DNA of 64,000 nucleotides from Peteryoungia algae (GTDB lineage: Bacteria; Pseudomonadota; Alphaproteobacteria; Rhizobiales; Rhizobiaceae): the NCBI RefSeq assembly GCF_030369675.1, contig NZ_CP128477.1:3304501-3368500 (forward strand), given 5' to 3'. The stretch's first letter is position 1, and the number at the start of each line of letters is the position of its first letter. Below the pieces are notes generated by a model, which was given only the letters and a program-made list of their open reading frames with translations, was not told the DNA's origin and searched no databases. Made by a program: the position numbers and the translations under genes. Shown here piece by piece: positions 1 through 7,763 of the stretch.

Positions 1-410
1 CCGCCTGACAGGTCTGCCGGGCGCCTTTCCAGATATGGCGTGAGGCCGAGAATATTGCCGACCTCCTCGACGGACGAGGCAATGTTTTGCTTGCTCTCGC
101 CGCGGATTCGCAGGCCGAATGCAATGTTGTCGGCGACGTTGAGATGCGGGTAAAGGGCGTAATTCTGAAACACCATCGCGACATCGCGATCTTTTGGCGC
201 CACGCGATTGACCCGTCTTCCATAGATGGTCAGATCACCGTCTGTGATTTCTTCGAGCCCTGCGATCATGCGCAGCGTCGTCGATTTGCCGCACCCCGAC
301 GGACCGACAAGCACGATGAATTCTTTTTCCTGAACTTCGAGGTCGATCCCGTGGACGACCTGAAGCGCGCCATAGGCCTTCACGATTCCATTGAGTTGTA
401 CGCCTGACAT
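1..410 (-). CDS. Sugar-type ABC transporter ATP-binding protein (MalK/UgpC family), partial
   Basis: The reverse complement from the ATG at 410 reads an open ABC ATPase cut off by the left window edge after about 136 residues. A Walker A motif GPSGCGKST lies at residues 36-44, a Q-loop segment VFQNYALYP follows, and the sequence ends just as the LSGG signature begins. The spacing and wording are those of MalK/UgpC-type ATPases, which energise carbohydrate importers from the cytoplasmic face of the membrane. The permease and binding-protein genes are not in view, so the substrate is unknown. The start lies 75 bp from the nearer of two palindromic operator-like sites and diverges from a GntR regulator gene, which suggests that regulator controls it. 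The family is clear; the specificity is not. Confidence 0.9.
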   Translation of the reverse strand, partial: MSGVQLNGIVKAYGALQVVHGIDLEVQEKEFIVLVGPSGCGKSTTLRMIAGLEEITDGDLTIYGRRVNRVAPKDRDVAMVFQNYALYPHLNVADNIAFGLRIRGESKQNIASSVEEVGNILGLTPYLERRPADLSG

Positions 411-484
411 CAAGCCTCCCGCTCTTCCAGGGTCTGGCGAGCTACAGCGCCCTCTCTCCAGGCGCCATGCTGCTCTCACTCAAA

Positions 485-516
485 CTGGTATACTAGAATT
501 AAATCTGGTATACCAG
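485..516. promoter_or_regulatory. Twin palindromic operator (FadR/GntR type)
   Basis: CTGGTATACCAG at 505-516 is a perfect 12-bp palindrome, and CTGGTATACTAG at 485-496 is a copy with one mismatch. Their centres are 20 bp apart, about two helical turns, so both would face the same side of the DNA. The core TGGTATACCA fits the TnGT..ACnA pattern known for FadR-subfamily GntR repressors. The pair sits between the leftward ABC gene and the rightward GntR gene. Binding by that GntR protein is inferred. The rest of the 373-bp gap (411-782) shows no convincing gene. Confidence 0.7.
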
Positions 517-782
517 TACAAAATGGGCTACAGTTTCGGAAATGATGTGAAGTGATTGGAAAGAAAAGCGAATGCCGTACGCCACAGGTGCTGTGTGATT
601 GACGGCTGAGCCAATTGTGATCGAGCTCTTCTCTGGTGGCGATTAATGCGTTTCGGCAAGCCGTCTGAATGGATATGGAGGAGACGGTGAAACGGATGCG
701 AGATGATATGCGCCGGGAGCCGCGTCGGTGCTAGGCGCAGAAGATGGCGGACATGGAAGTGCAGAGAAGAGGGGATGCGCAA

Positions 783-1463
783 ATGAGGCTCGGTGAACAT
801 CGGACGAATGTCGATGACATATTCGACTACCTTCACGACGAAATCCTCTCGCTTCGCCTCAAACCCGGCGAAAAGATTTCGGAAGCGGAAATCGCCGCTC
901 GTTTCGGGGTGTCGCGCCAGCCTGTGCGCGATGCTTTCAGCCGGCTCGCAAATCTCGATCTCTTGCTAATTCGCCCGCAACGCGCCACCGAGGTGAAGCG
1001 CTTTTCCGCACGCGAAATCGAGAAATCGCGTTTCGTGCGGGCTGCGGTGGAGACCGAGGTCCTGAGGCGGGCGGCAAAGCTCTGCGACGCGGAAGGCGCG
1101 AAACTGCTCGATTCGGCCCTCGCCGACCAGCAGCGCGCCATCGAAGAGGTCGATGTCGATGGTTTCGGTGCATTGGATTACGACTTCCACAAGCGACTTT
1201 GTCTGATCGCCGGTGTGGACTATGCATTCGAGGTGATCACCTCGGAAAAGATCAAGGTCGATCGTCTCTGCATTCTCGGCTTGTCCAAGGAAGATCGTAT
1301 GCCGCAATTGGTAGCCGATCATCGTGCTATTGCCGCAGCCGTAAAGGCAAACGACGCAGAGAAAGCGGTGGAACTCGGCATGCTGCACCTCTCGCGCCTC
1401 GACGACACCATCACCCGCATCGCCCATATCAACGCCCATTATTTCGAACCGGCATTGGATTGA
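783..1463 (+). CDS. GntR family transcriptional regulator (FadR/FCD subfamily)
   Basis: A 226-residue protein with an N-terminal winged helix (about residues 10-75; recognition region FGVSRQPVRDAF) and a C-terminal all-helical FCD ligand domain. The FCD domain shows a D-x3-H arrangement (DYDFHKRL) and a later histidine in ADHRAI. Proteins of this type are cytoplasmic effector-responsive repressors of catabolic or transport genes. I chose the ATG at 783 over one 39 bp upstream because GAGGGG lies about 9 bases before it. Two palindromes at 485-516, between this gene and the divergent ABC ATPase gene, are the likely targets. The effector is not predictable from sequence. The MATE exporter gene follows 90 bp downstream on the same strand and may be cotranscribed. 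Confidence 0.9.
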   Translation: MRLGEHRTNVDDIFDYLHDEILSLRLKPGEKISEAEIAARFGVSRQPVRDAFSRLANLDLLLIRPQRATEVKRFSAREIEKSRFVRAAVETEVLRRAAKLCDAEGAKLLDSALADQQRAIEEVDVDGFGALDYDFHKRLCLIAGVDYAFEVITSEKIKVDRLCILGLSKEDRMPQLVADHRAIAAAVKANDAEKAVELGMLHLSRLDDTITRIAHINAHYFEPALD

Positions 1464-1553
1464 AGGCAGCAATCAGCGACCGCTGCCGGATATGGATCGA
1501 TGTATCTCCCCTGAAGGGCCTTCCTGGCTCACCGTGAAAGACGAACGAAAGAC

Positions 1554-2924
1554 ATGTTCCGGTCCTCTCCCATGCCGGTGACCGAAGGTCCGACAGCCCG
1601 CCACGTATTCGCCCTTGCCTGGCCGATGACGCTGAAGGCGATCATGTTGCATGGGACCGTTGTCATCGACACCTATCTTGTCTCCTCGCTAGGCGAGAGC
1701 GCCATTGCTGCGATGGGTCTTTCGACCGCCGTGGCCGGCCTGGTGCTTGGGGCAATCCTGGCCTTCGCAAACGCCATGCAGATCCGGACTGCACAGGCCT
1801 TCGGCACGAACGATCGCATCTTCCTCAAGTCGGTCTTTGCTTCGGGTATGGCAGTCAGCCTGGCGATCGGGTTGATAGGCCTGACCACAATTTTCCTGTT
1901 CGGCGACGCGTTGCTGGATGTCATGGCGCCGACAGTCGAGATTGGATCCCTTGCGAAGGACTATCTGGCGATATTTTCCCTCGTGATTCTGGGCGAAGCC
2001 ATTGGCCAGGTAATTTCCAGCCATTTCAACGGATGCGGGCGGACGCGACTGCCGCTTTACAGCTTTCTTTTGGCTGTCCCGATCAACATCGCCTCAAGTA
2101 TCGTATTGATCCACGGATTCTTGGGGCTTCCTGCCTTCGGTGTAGCGGGAGCCGCCATGGGAAGCGCCATCGCGGTTACCGCGCAGGTATCCTATCTCAT
2201 CCTCCGGTTTGCGCGGGTCGATGGTGGTCTCCTGAGACTATCCGGCTGGAGGCAATCGGATTTCGCCGCAACGTTGCGCCGACATCTCGGATTTTCGCTG
2301 CCAATTGCAGCAACATTTTTCAGCGCGACCTTCGCCATGCAGGTCAGCGCGCTGATCTATGCCCGCCTGAGCCTCAATGAATTTGCCGCAATGACGATCA
2401 TCGGCCCTTGGATAATGGTGACGGGAACGGTCGGCATGCAATGGGCGCAAGCGACAGGGATCATCGTCGCGCAACTTCTCGGTCAGAAGACGGAGAAGGA
2501 TGTCCTCGAGCGGTTTCTCGCCAGTGCCTGGCGCGGCGCATTCGTTGCATCCGGCGCTGTCGCGGTGCTGCTATGCGCTGTGTGCCTGTCGGCCGACTGG
2601 CTGTATTCCGATCTGGGTGCGGAAACCCGCGTCATTCTCTTGGGCTTCTTGCCGGTCCTCTTGATCCTGCCCTTTCCGAAAGGTTCGAATGCCATATGCG
2701 GCAATACTCTGAGGGCGAGCGGCGATACTGTCTACGTCATGCACATCTTTATCTGGGCACAGTGGCTGTTCCGTATTCCCGCAACTGCCATCGCGGTCCT
2801 CTACCTTCAACTTCCGGCAGCCTGGGTCCTGTCTATCCAGCTCTGGGAAGAATTCCTGAAGTTTCCAGCCTTTCACAGACGCCTTCATCGGGGCGACTGG
2901 AAGGATTCTGAAGTGTCGGAGTAA
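1554..2924 (+). CDS. MATE family efflux transporter
   Basis: A 456-residue polytopic inner-membrane protein with roughly twelve hydrophobic segments arranged as two related halves, the layout of multidrug and toxin extrusion (MatE) proteins that export organic cations using a Na+ or H+ gradient. The N-terminal half carries the typical opening ARHVFALAWPMTLKAIM. A second ATG 18 bp downstream (residue 7) is an equally possible start, since neither has a strong ribosome binding site. It follows the GntR gene by 90 bp on the same strand and converges with the GntR gene ending at 3111. No terminator is visible in the 186-bp gap between them. The exported substrate is unknown. Confidence 0.88.
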   Translation: MFRSSPMPVTEGPTARHVFALAWPMTLKAIMLHGTVVIDTYLVSSLGESAIAAMGLSTAVAGLVLGAILAFANAMQIRTAQAFGTNDRIFLKSVFASGMAVSLAIGLIGLTTIFLFGDALLDVMAPTVEIGSLAKDYLAIFSLVILGEAIGQVISSHFNGCGRTRLPLYSFLLAVPINIASSIVLIHGFLGLPAFGVAGAAMGSAIAVTAQVSYLILRFARVDGGLLRLSGWRQSDFAATLRRHLGFSLPIAATFFSATFAMQVSALIYARLSLNEFAAMTIIGPWIMVTGTVGMQWAQATGIIVAQLLGQKTEKDVLERFLASAWRGAFVASGAVAVLLCAVCLSADWLYSDLGAETRVILLGFLPVLLILPFPKGSNAICGNTLRASGDTVYVMHIFIWAQWLFRIPATAIAVLYLQLPAAWVLSIQLWEEFLKFPAFHRRLHRGDWKDSEVSE

Positions 2925-3110
2925 AGTGGCCGGAGCGGGCAGGCGAGGGCTTTTCAAGGGTCAGGAACATGATGTTGCAGGGGACGAGCAGCTTGGACAT
3001 CTGCCATCCTCTCTGATCCATGAAAGGCATGGCATGCGCGTCATTGGCCACCGTTCCACGACGAGAAGCCGCAGGTTGCCGCAAGTTGAGCTCTTGTGCT
3101 TGTCGGGCGC

Positions 3111-3860
3111 TCAGCCGCCCACGAAAACGCGCTTTCGCGCATTGTCGATATGGGCTCGCATCGCGTTTCGCGCCGCTTCTGCATCCTGGCGCTCAATCGC
3201 TGCGTAGATCGCTTCGTGTTCCGCCTGAACCAGTCGCAGGCGCTCCGTCGATTTGCTCAGCGAGAGGTTGCGTGTCAGGTTCAGGCCGGTGATGATGTTT
3301 GCGTGCATGGAAGTACGCACGGAGACGAAATAGTGATTGTCGGAAGATGAGCAGACGATCGCGTGGAATTTTTCATCCGCATCGACGCCCAACTCTCCTT
3401 GCTGCACACAGCGCTCCAGCTCATCCAGTGATTGCCTGAGAAGTGCCAATTGCTCAATGGACCGCCGCTCGGCAGCCAGCATCGCTGCTTCCCCTTCGAT
3501 CGCCATGCGAAACTCGAAAGTCCGTTGTATATCGGCAATTGATCCGATGGGGGCGAAGGTCAGAACAGCGCGATCGGGTTGCTTTTGGACATACGAACCC
3601 GATCCCTGCGTTGAGACGATCACGCCATCGATCTTCAACTGTTTCAGCGCCTGGCGGAGAATTGGCCGCGAAACGCCAAAGCCTTCGCTCAGCTCAATTT
3701 CTGTCGGCAGCTTCCCGCCAACGGGGATTTCGCCACTAACGATCTTCGCCAGGATCTGCTCATAAACGGTGTCGGATAGCGTTCTGTCTCGCTCTTCCCG
3801 TCGAGACTGCCGAGCGCTCGACAGCAGGCTCGCCGCTAGCGTCCGTTGATTTGCCTCCAT
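3111..3860 (-). CDS. GntR family transcriptional regulator (FadR/FCD subfamily)
   Basis: A 249-residue regulator with a winged-helix domain at about residues 25-95 (FGVSRPILRQALKQLKIDGV, then the wing segment STQGSGSYV) and a C-terminal FCD domain. The FCD domain carries the usual metal or carboxylate-binding histidines (DEKFHAIV; AEHEAIYAAI; MRAHIDNA). FCD regulators commonly sense small organic acids. The start overlaps the 3' end of the RraA-family gene by 25 bp, so this is the last gene of the dctP-dctQ-dctM-rraA unit and probably its regulator. The effector is likely the TRAP substrate or its breakdown product, but this cannot be read from the sequence. Confidence 0.9.
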   Translation of the reverse strand: MEANQRTLAASLLSSARQSRREERDRTLSDTVYEQILAKIVSGEIPVGGKLPTEIELSEGFGVSRPILRQALKQLKIDGVIVSTQGSGSYVQKQPDRAVLTFAPIGSIADIQRTFEFRMAIEGEAAMLAAERRSIEQLALLRQSLDELERCVQQGELGVDADEKFHAIVCSSSDNHYFVSVRTSMHANIITGLNLTRNLSLSKSTERLRLVQAEHEAIYAAIERQDAEAARNAMRAHIDNARKRVFVGG

Positions 3861-4552
3861 TCGAGATACTTTCCTTCGATTTCGGGGTCCGTCGGTGGAT
3901 AAAGTCCAAAGATGGACGCACCTTCTTTCACCTTCTCCATAACGAAATCCTCGAATATTGTCATCTCGGTCGCTTCATTCGCGATTTCCTCGGCCAGATG
4001 ACGAGGAATGCATACAACGCCCTCATTGTCTCCGACCATGACGTCCCCCGGAAACACAGCCACGCCGCCACAGCCGATCGGATCGTTGATGGCTACCGCG
4101 TGGTGCTTCGTCAGATTGGTCGGAGCACTCGGGCGTACATGATAGGCGGGCATTTTGAGTTCCGCGATTTCAGGGCTGTCGCGAAAGCCGCCGTCTGTCA
4201 CAAGACCGGCACATCCACGCGATTGCAGCCGGGCGGCCAGAATGCAGCCAGCGGAGGCCGCACTGGCATCACCGCGAGAGTCGATAACGAACACGGCTCC
4301 TTCGGGGCATTCTTCGACCCCTTTGCGCTGCGGGTTGTTCCTGTCCGCGAAGGACTCCAGAACATCGAGATCTTCACGCGCCGGAATGTAGCGGAGCGTA
4401 TACGCAGTTCCGACCATGTTTTCACCGGAACGAAGCCTCTGCGGTCCCTGCAGGAAGATGTTCCGCAGACCCTTCTTGAACATCGCAGTGGTGAGCGTCG
4501 CCGTGCTGACCGCCATGAACTTGGCGTGCAATTTCGGATCCAGCTTCATCAT
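3836..4552 (-). CDS. RraA family protein (HMG/CHA aldolase-like)
   Basis: A 238-residue protein of the RraA-like fold. Conserved stretches include VFVIDSRGDASAASAGCILA, GLVTDGGFRDSPEI (the G-x-R-D motif used for metal and substrate binding in the aldolases) and GDVMVGDNEGVVCIP near the C-terminus. The family holds two kinds of protein: inhibitors of RNase E, and class II pyruvate aldolases or oxaloacetate decarboxylases acting on 4-hydroxy-2-oxo acids. The position between a TRAP organic-acid transporter and a GntR regulator favours an enzymatic role in catabolising the transported acid. That role is inferred; the substrate is unknown. It overlaps the downstream GntR gene and lies 104 bp after dctM. 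Confidence 0.8.
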   Translation of the reverse strand: MMKLDPKLHAKFMAVSTATLTTAMFKKGLRNIFLQGPQRLRSGENMVGTAYTLRYIPAREDLDVLESFADRNNPQRKGVEECPEGAVFVIDSRGDASAASAGCILAARLQSRGCAGLVTDGGFRDSPEIAELKMPAYHVRPSAPTNLTKHHAVAINDPIGCGGVAVFPGDVMVGDNEGVVCIPRHLAEEIANEATEMTIFEDFVMEKVKEGASIFGLYPPTDPEIEGKYLEWRQINGR

Positions 4553-4604
4553 GTCTCACTTCCTGTGTCGCCAATCTGTCGGAGACAGATTTGATTGAAT
4601 ATGG

Positions 4605-4650
4605 CGGGTTCGGGCTTGTATTCCGTTGGTCGATCCGCGGCCCGAACCCG
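4605..4650 (-). repeat. Intergenic stem-loop between dctM and rraA
   Basis: CGGGTTCGGGC (4605-4615) is the exact inverse complement of GCCCGAACCCG (4640-4650), giving an 11-bp GC-rich stem with a 24-base loop just after the dctM stop codon. In the direction of transcription there is no U-tract after it, so it reads better as an mRNA-stabilising or processing hairpin that sets rraA-gntR levels apart from the transporter genes than as a terminator. Confidence 0.6.
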
Positions 4651-4656
4651 GGATTT

Positions 4657-5937
4657 TTAGCCGATAATGCTGGGCAGCCAGAGCGAAATCGCGGGCACGT
4701 AAGTCACCAGCAAAAGCGCGACCAGCAGGGCCAGATAGAATGGCCAGATGGTTCTCAATGCGGTCTCGATCTTGACCTTGCCGACCGCACAGCCGACGAA
4801 AAGGCAGGTTCCGACAGGGGGGGTGCACAGCCCGAGGCCGAGATTGATCAGCAGCATTATGCCGAACTGGATTGGATCCATGCCCAGCCCCTGGGCGATC
4901 GGCAGGAAGATCGGCGTGCAGATCAGAATGAGCGCCGCCATGTCCATGATCATCCCCAGCATCAGAAGGATAACGTTGATCATCAGCAATATGACGATTG
5001 GATTGTCTGATACGGACAGCAGGGCATCGCTCAGCGCCGTCGGCACGTCATAGAGCGCCAGCAGCCAGGCAAAAGAGCCTGCAAAGGCGATGAGGATCAT
5101 CACCATGGCCGTGGTGCGCACCGACGATGTGACGCAGGTGACAAACGCCTCGAACGATAGTGTCCGGTAAACGACGGCCGTCAAAACGAGTGCATAGATG
5201 GCTCCGAATGCACCGCTCTCGGTAACCGTGAAGACACCGGACAGGACGCCGCCGACGATGATGACAGCCGTGAAGAGGCCGGGCAGGGCCTGCATCGCCG
5301 CACGTGCCGTTTCCCGCCAGCCGGGAAATGCCTCCGAAGGATAATTGTGTCGAACCGCGATCACGTATGCCGCGATTGCCAGGCAGACGCACATCAGTAT
5401 GCCCGGAATGACGCCCGCAATGAACAGCTTCGATACGGAGATTCCGCCACCGGCAGCTACGGCGAAGATGATCATGTTGTGGCTGGGTGGAATGACGATG
5501 CCCGCGATAGAGGATGTCACCGTGACGTTGACGGCAAAGTCCGGTCTGTAGCCCTTTTCCTTCATCACCGGGATCAGGATGGAGCCGAGTGCTGAAATGT
5601 CTGCAATGGCAGAGCCCGAGATCCCTCCGAAAAGCATGCTGGAGAAGATGTTGACAGTCGCCAGGCCGCCGCGGACATGGCCGACAAGGGTCGTTGCAAA
5701 ACGCACCAGATGCTGGGCGATGCCGCCATGCATCATCAGTTCGCCAGCAAAGATGAAGAATGGGATGGCCAGCAACGAAAACGAGGATACACCGGCGACC
5801 GAACGCTGGAATGTCATCAGCAGCGGCATGCCTTCATAGGCGAAGGTGACGGCCGCGGCTATTCCCATCGCAAAGGCAACCGGCAATCCAAGCACGACGG
5901 TTAAGCCGAATATTCCAAGCAGAATTGTCAGGCCCAT
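4657..5937 (-). CDS. dctM: TRAP transporter large permease subunit (DctM)
   Basis: A 426-residue, highly hydrophobic protein with about a dozen membrane segments and the DctM hallmarks GGISGSAIADISALGSIL and IPPSHNMI. It is the channel-forming subunit of a tripartite ATP-independent periplasmic transporter, which uses an ion gradient to import carboxylates captured by the periplasmic DctP protein. I placed the start at the ATG at 5937 (MGLTILLGI), one base after the dctQ stop, with GGAG about ten bases upstream; a longer in-frame extension would add a non-hydrophobic, proline-rich tail. It is translated close behind dctQ. Confidence 0.93.
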   Translation of the reverse strand: MGLTILLGIFGLTVVLGLPVAFAMGIAAAVTFAYEGMPLLMTFQRSVAGVSSFSLLAIPFFIFAGELMMHGGIAQHLVRFATTLVGHVRGGLATVNIFSSMLFGGISGSAIADISALGSILIPVMKEKGYRPDFAVNVTVTSSIAGIVIPPSHNMIIFAVAAGGGISVSKLFIAGVIPGILMCVCLAIAAYVIAVRHNYPSEAFPGWRETARAAMQALPGLFTAVIIVGGVLSGVFTVTESGAFGAIYALVLTAVVYRTLSFEAFVTCVTSSVRTTAMVMILIAFAGSFAWLLALYDVPTALSDALLSVSDNPIVILLMINVILLMLGMIMDMAALILICTPIFLPIAQGLGMDPIQFGIMLLINLGLGLCTPPVGTCLFVGCAVGKVKIETALRTIWPFYLALLVALLLVTYVPAISLWLPSIIG

Positions 5938-5938
5938 T

Positions 5939-6463
5939 TCAGTGCTCCCTACCGGAGGCGGACTGTTCGATGAGCTGAACGGCACGCGATAAAACTCGAA
6001 TTGCGCAAAAGAGAGCGATCAGTCCTCCGCACAGTGCGGCCGACAGGCTTCTGACGCCTTCCGGCAAATTCAGCATTGGCAGGAGCGTTGGCCAACCGAA
6101 TCGCACGAGCTCGATGCTGCTCAGGCACATGACGGCCCCGAAGATCGCGAGCGCAATATCGCAAAGCAGGAGCACGATCTGATTGAGCCCAACCGGCAGC
6201 ATGTCGCGGAACAGCGTGACGCCCAGATGGGTATCTTCCTTCACACCGACAGCTGCACCAAGAAACGTGATGTAGCAGATCAGCAGCAGCGCCAGCTGCT
6301 CAACCCAGGTCGGGGTGGTATTGAGGACATACCGGCCGAATACCAGCCAGCCGAAGGACCCAATCAGCAGGACCAGAGCCAGAGATGCCACTGTAAGGCA
6401 AAGCTGGGAGAGTCGCGCCGAGGCCATCTCGAGAAAATCCCGAGCTGTCACCAATGTCTTCAT
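5939..6463 (-). CDS. dctQ: TRAP transporter small permease subunit (DctQ)
   Basis: A 174-residue protein with four predicted membrane segments, matching the small TRAP subunit in size and layout; WVEQLALLLICYITFLGAA is typical of the DctQ second helix region, followed by KEDTHLGVTLF. It joins the large subunit in the inner membrane. The ATG at 6463 (MKTLVTARDF) with GGAAA upstream is preferred over an upstream in-frame start. The gene lies 58 bp after dctP and one base before dctM, so the three are clearly one unit. Confidence 0.9.
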   Translation of the reverse strand: MKTLVTARDFLEMASARLSQLCLTVASLALVLLIGSFGWLVFGRYVLNTTPTWVEQLALLLICYITFLGAAVGVKEDTHLGVTLFRDMLPVGLNQIVLLLCDIALAIFGAVMCLSSIELVRFGWPTLLPMLNLPEGVRSLSAALCGGLIALFCAIRVLSRAVQLIEQSASGREH

Positions 6464-6521
6464 GTCGATTTTCCAGATTGATGAAGCGGAACGCGGCGAG
6501 AGCCGCGTCCCGAACATGCCG

Positions 6522-7526
6522 CTAGTCGGCGTTGCGGATCAGGTTGACGAGGTCAGTGAGTTCCGGATTATCGGCCAGGAACTTGTCATAGACGCTTGCC
6601 ATGGCTGCCTGGAATGCAGCCTTGTCCTCGACGGTGTTGACCACCGTCCCGCTGGACTTCACCTTCTCCATGCTCGCCTTTTCACGCTCGGCCCATTCCG
6701 CACGTTGCATGGCGGTGCTCTCCTTCCCGACCTCACGGATGATCGCCTGATCTTCCGGCGAAAGCCCGTCCCAGGTCTTCTTGGACATGCACAGGCATTC
6801 CGGGATGATGAGGTGTTCGGAGAGCGAGAAATACTTGGCGACTTCGTAGTGATTGGTGGATTCATAGGACGGGGAATTGTTCTCCGCGCCGTCGACCACG
6901 CCCGTCTTGAGGGACTGGTAGACTTCACCAAAGGCCATCGGTGTCGCATTGCCGCCCATCGCTTCGATCATTCCAACGAACAGGTCGTTGCTCATGACGC
7001 GAACCTTCATGCCGGAGACATCCGAAGGTGCGTTGATGGGACGCTTCGAATTGTAGAACGATCTTGCCCCAGCGTCATAGAAGCCGAGCGCGACAAGACC
7101 CTTCGCCTCAAGTCCCTTTCCGATGGCCTCGCCAGCTTCACCGTCCATCAGGCGGTGCATCTGGTCGATACCCTTGAAGATGAAGGGCAGCGAAACGACG
7201 TTGGTTTCGGGCACGGCCTGCCCCATTGGTCCAAGGCTGAAAACCCCGAAATTGATCACGCCCAGGCGGGTCTGCTCGATCGCGTCGGGCTGATCGCCCA
7301 GGACGCCGGAATGGAAGACCTTGCCGGTGATCCGGCCTTCCGTCTTTTCGGCGACGCGCGACATGAAGAAATCCATTGCGTGCGAAACCGGATATTCCGC
7401 GACATGGATGTTCCATCCGCGCCAGGTTTCCGCGCTCGCTGGCGTGCTTATCACTCCCGTTCCGCCAACGCACAGCGCTACTGCTAGGGCCAGCTGCGAC
7501 AGCCGGCGCTTGATGATCGTTGCCAT
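6522..7526 (-). CDS. dctP: TRAP transporter substrate-binding protein (DctP)
   Basis: A 334-residue periplasmic solute-binding protein. A Sec signal peptide runs through about residue 32 (positive start, hydrophobic core LALAVALCVGGTGVI, cleavage near ASAE). The mature part has the DctP pattern, including GLKVRVM-like wording (SGMKVRVMSNDLF) and the substrate arginine region, then MAFGEVYQSLKTGVVDGAEN, the motif by which these proteins are recognised. It captures a carboxylate-type ligand for DctQM. GGAGG lies about five bases before the ATG. It is first in its operon; the 237-bp upstream gap is the probable promoter region. Confidence 0.93.
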   Translation of the reverse strand: MATIIKRRLSQLALAVALCVGGTGVISTPASAETWRGWNIHVAEYPVSHAMDFFMSRVAEKTEGRITGKVFHSGVLGDQPDAIEQTRLGVINFGVFSLGPMGQAVPETNVVSLPFIFKGIDQMHRLMDGEAGEAIGKGLEAKGLVALGFYDAGARSFYNSKRPINAPSDVSGMKVRVMSNDLFVGMIEAMGGNATPMAFGEVYQSLKTGVVDGAENNSPSYESTNHYEVAKYFSLSEHLIIPECLCMSKKTWDGLSPEDQAIIREVGKESTAMQRAEWAEREKASMEKVKSSGTVVNTVEDKAAFQAAMASVYDKFLADNPELTDLVNLIRNAD

Positions 7527-7596
7527 ATGATCCTCCCTCTATGACACTTCAACGACATGTGATGTGCCACGATATCAGAACCGCCGCAAGAAATTT

Positions 7597-7614
7597 TTAC
7601 AAATACTTACAAAT
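7597..7614. promoter_or_regulatory. Direct repeat in the dctP promoter region
   Basis: TTACAAAT occurs at 7597-7604 and again at 7607-7614, a 10-bp period in an otherwise GC-rich gap upstream of dctP. It lies about 70-90 bp before the dctP start and could be an operator or an AT-rich promoter element. It is not a palindrome of the kind expected for the GntR protein of this cluster, so the assignment is weak. Nothing else stands out in 7527-7763. Confidence 0.3.
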
Positions 7615-7763
7615 TTGCCCGGACCTGTATTTTCGTGGGGGGAGTGCTCCGACGACAGATGGAATGGTCTTCTGAACGGGATTATTCGCAGTAACGCTGG
7701 AGATCGCGAGCGGGGCGGCACGCTGAAAACGAAGATGGCAGAGTTGCACGGTTGCGGCCGACG

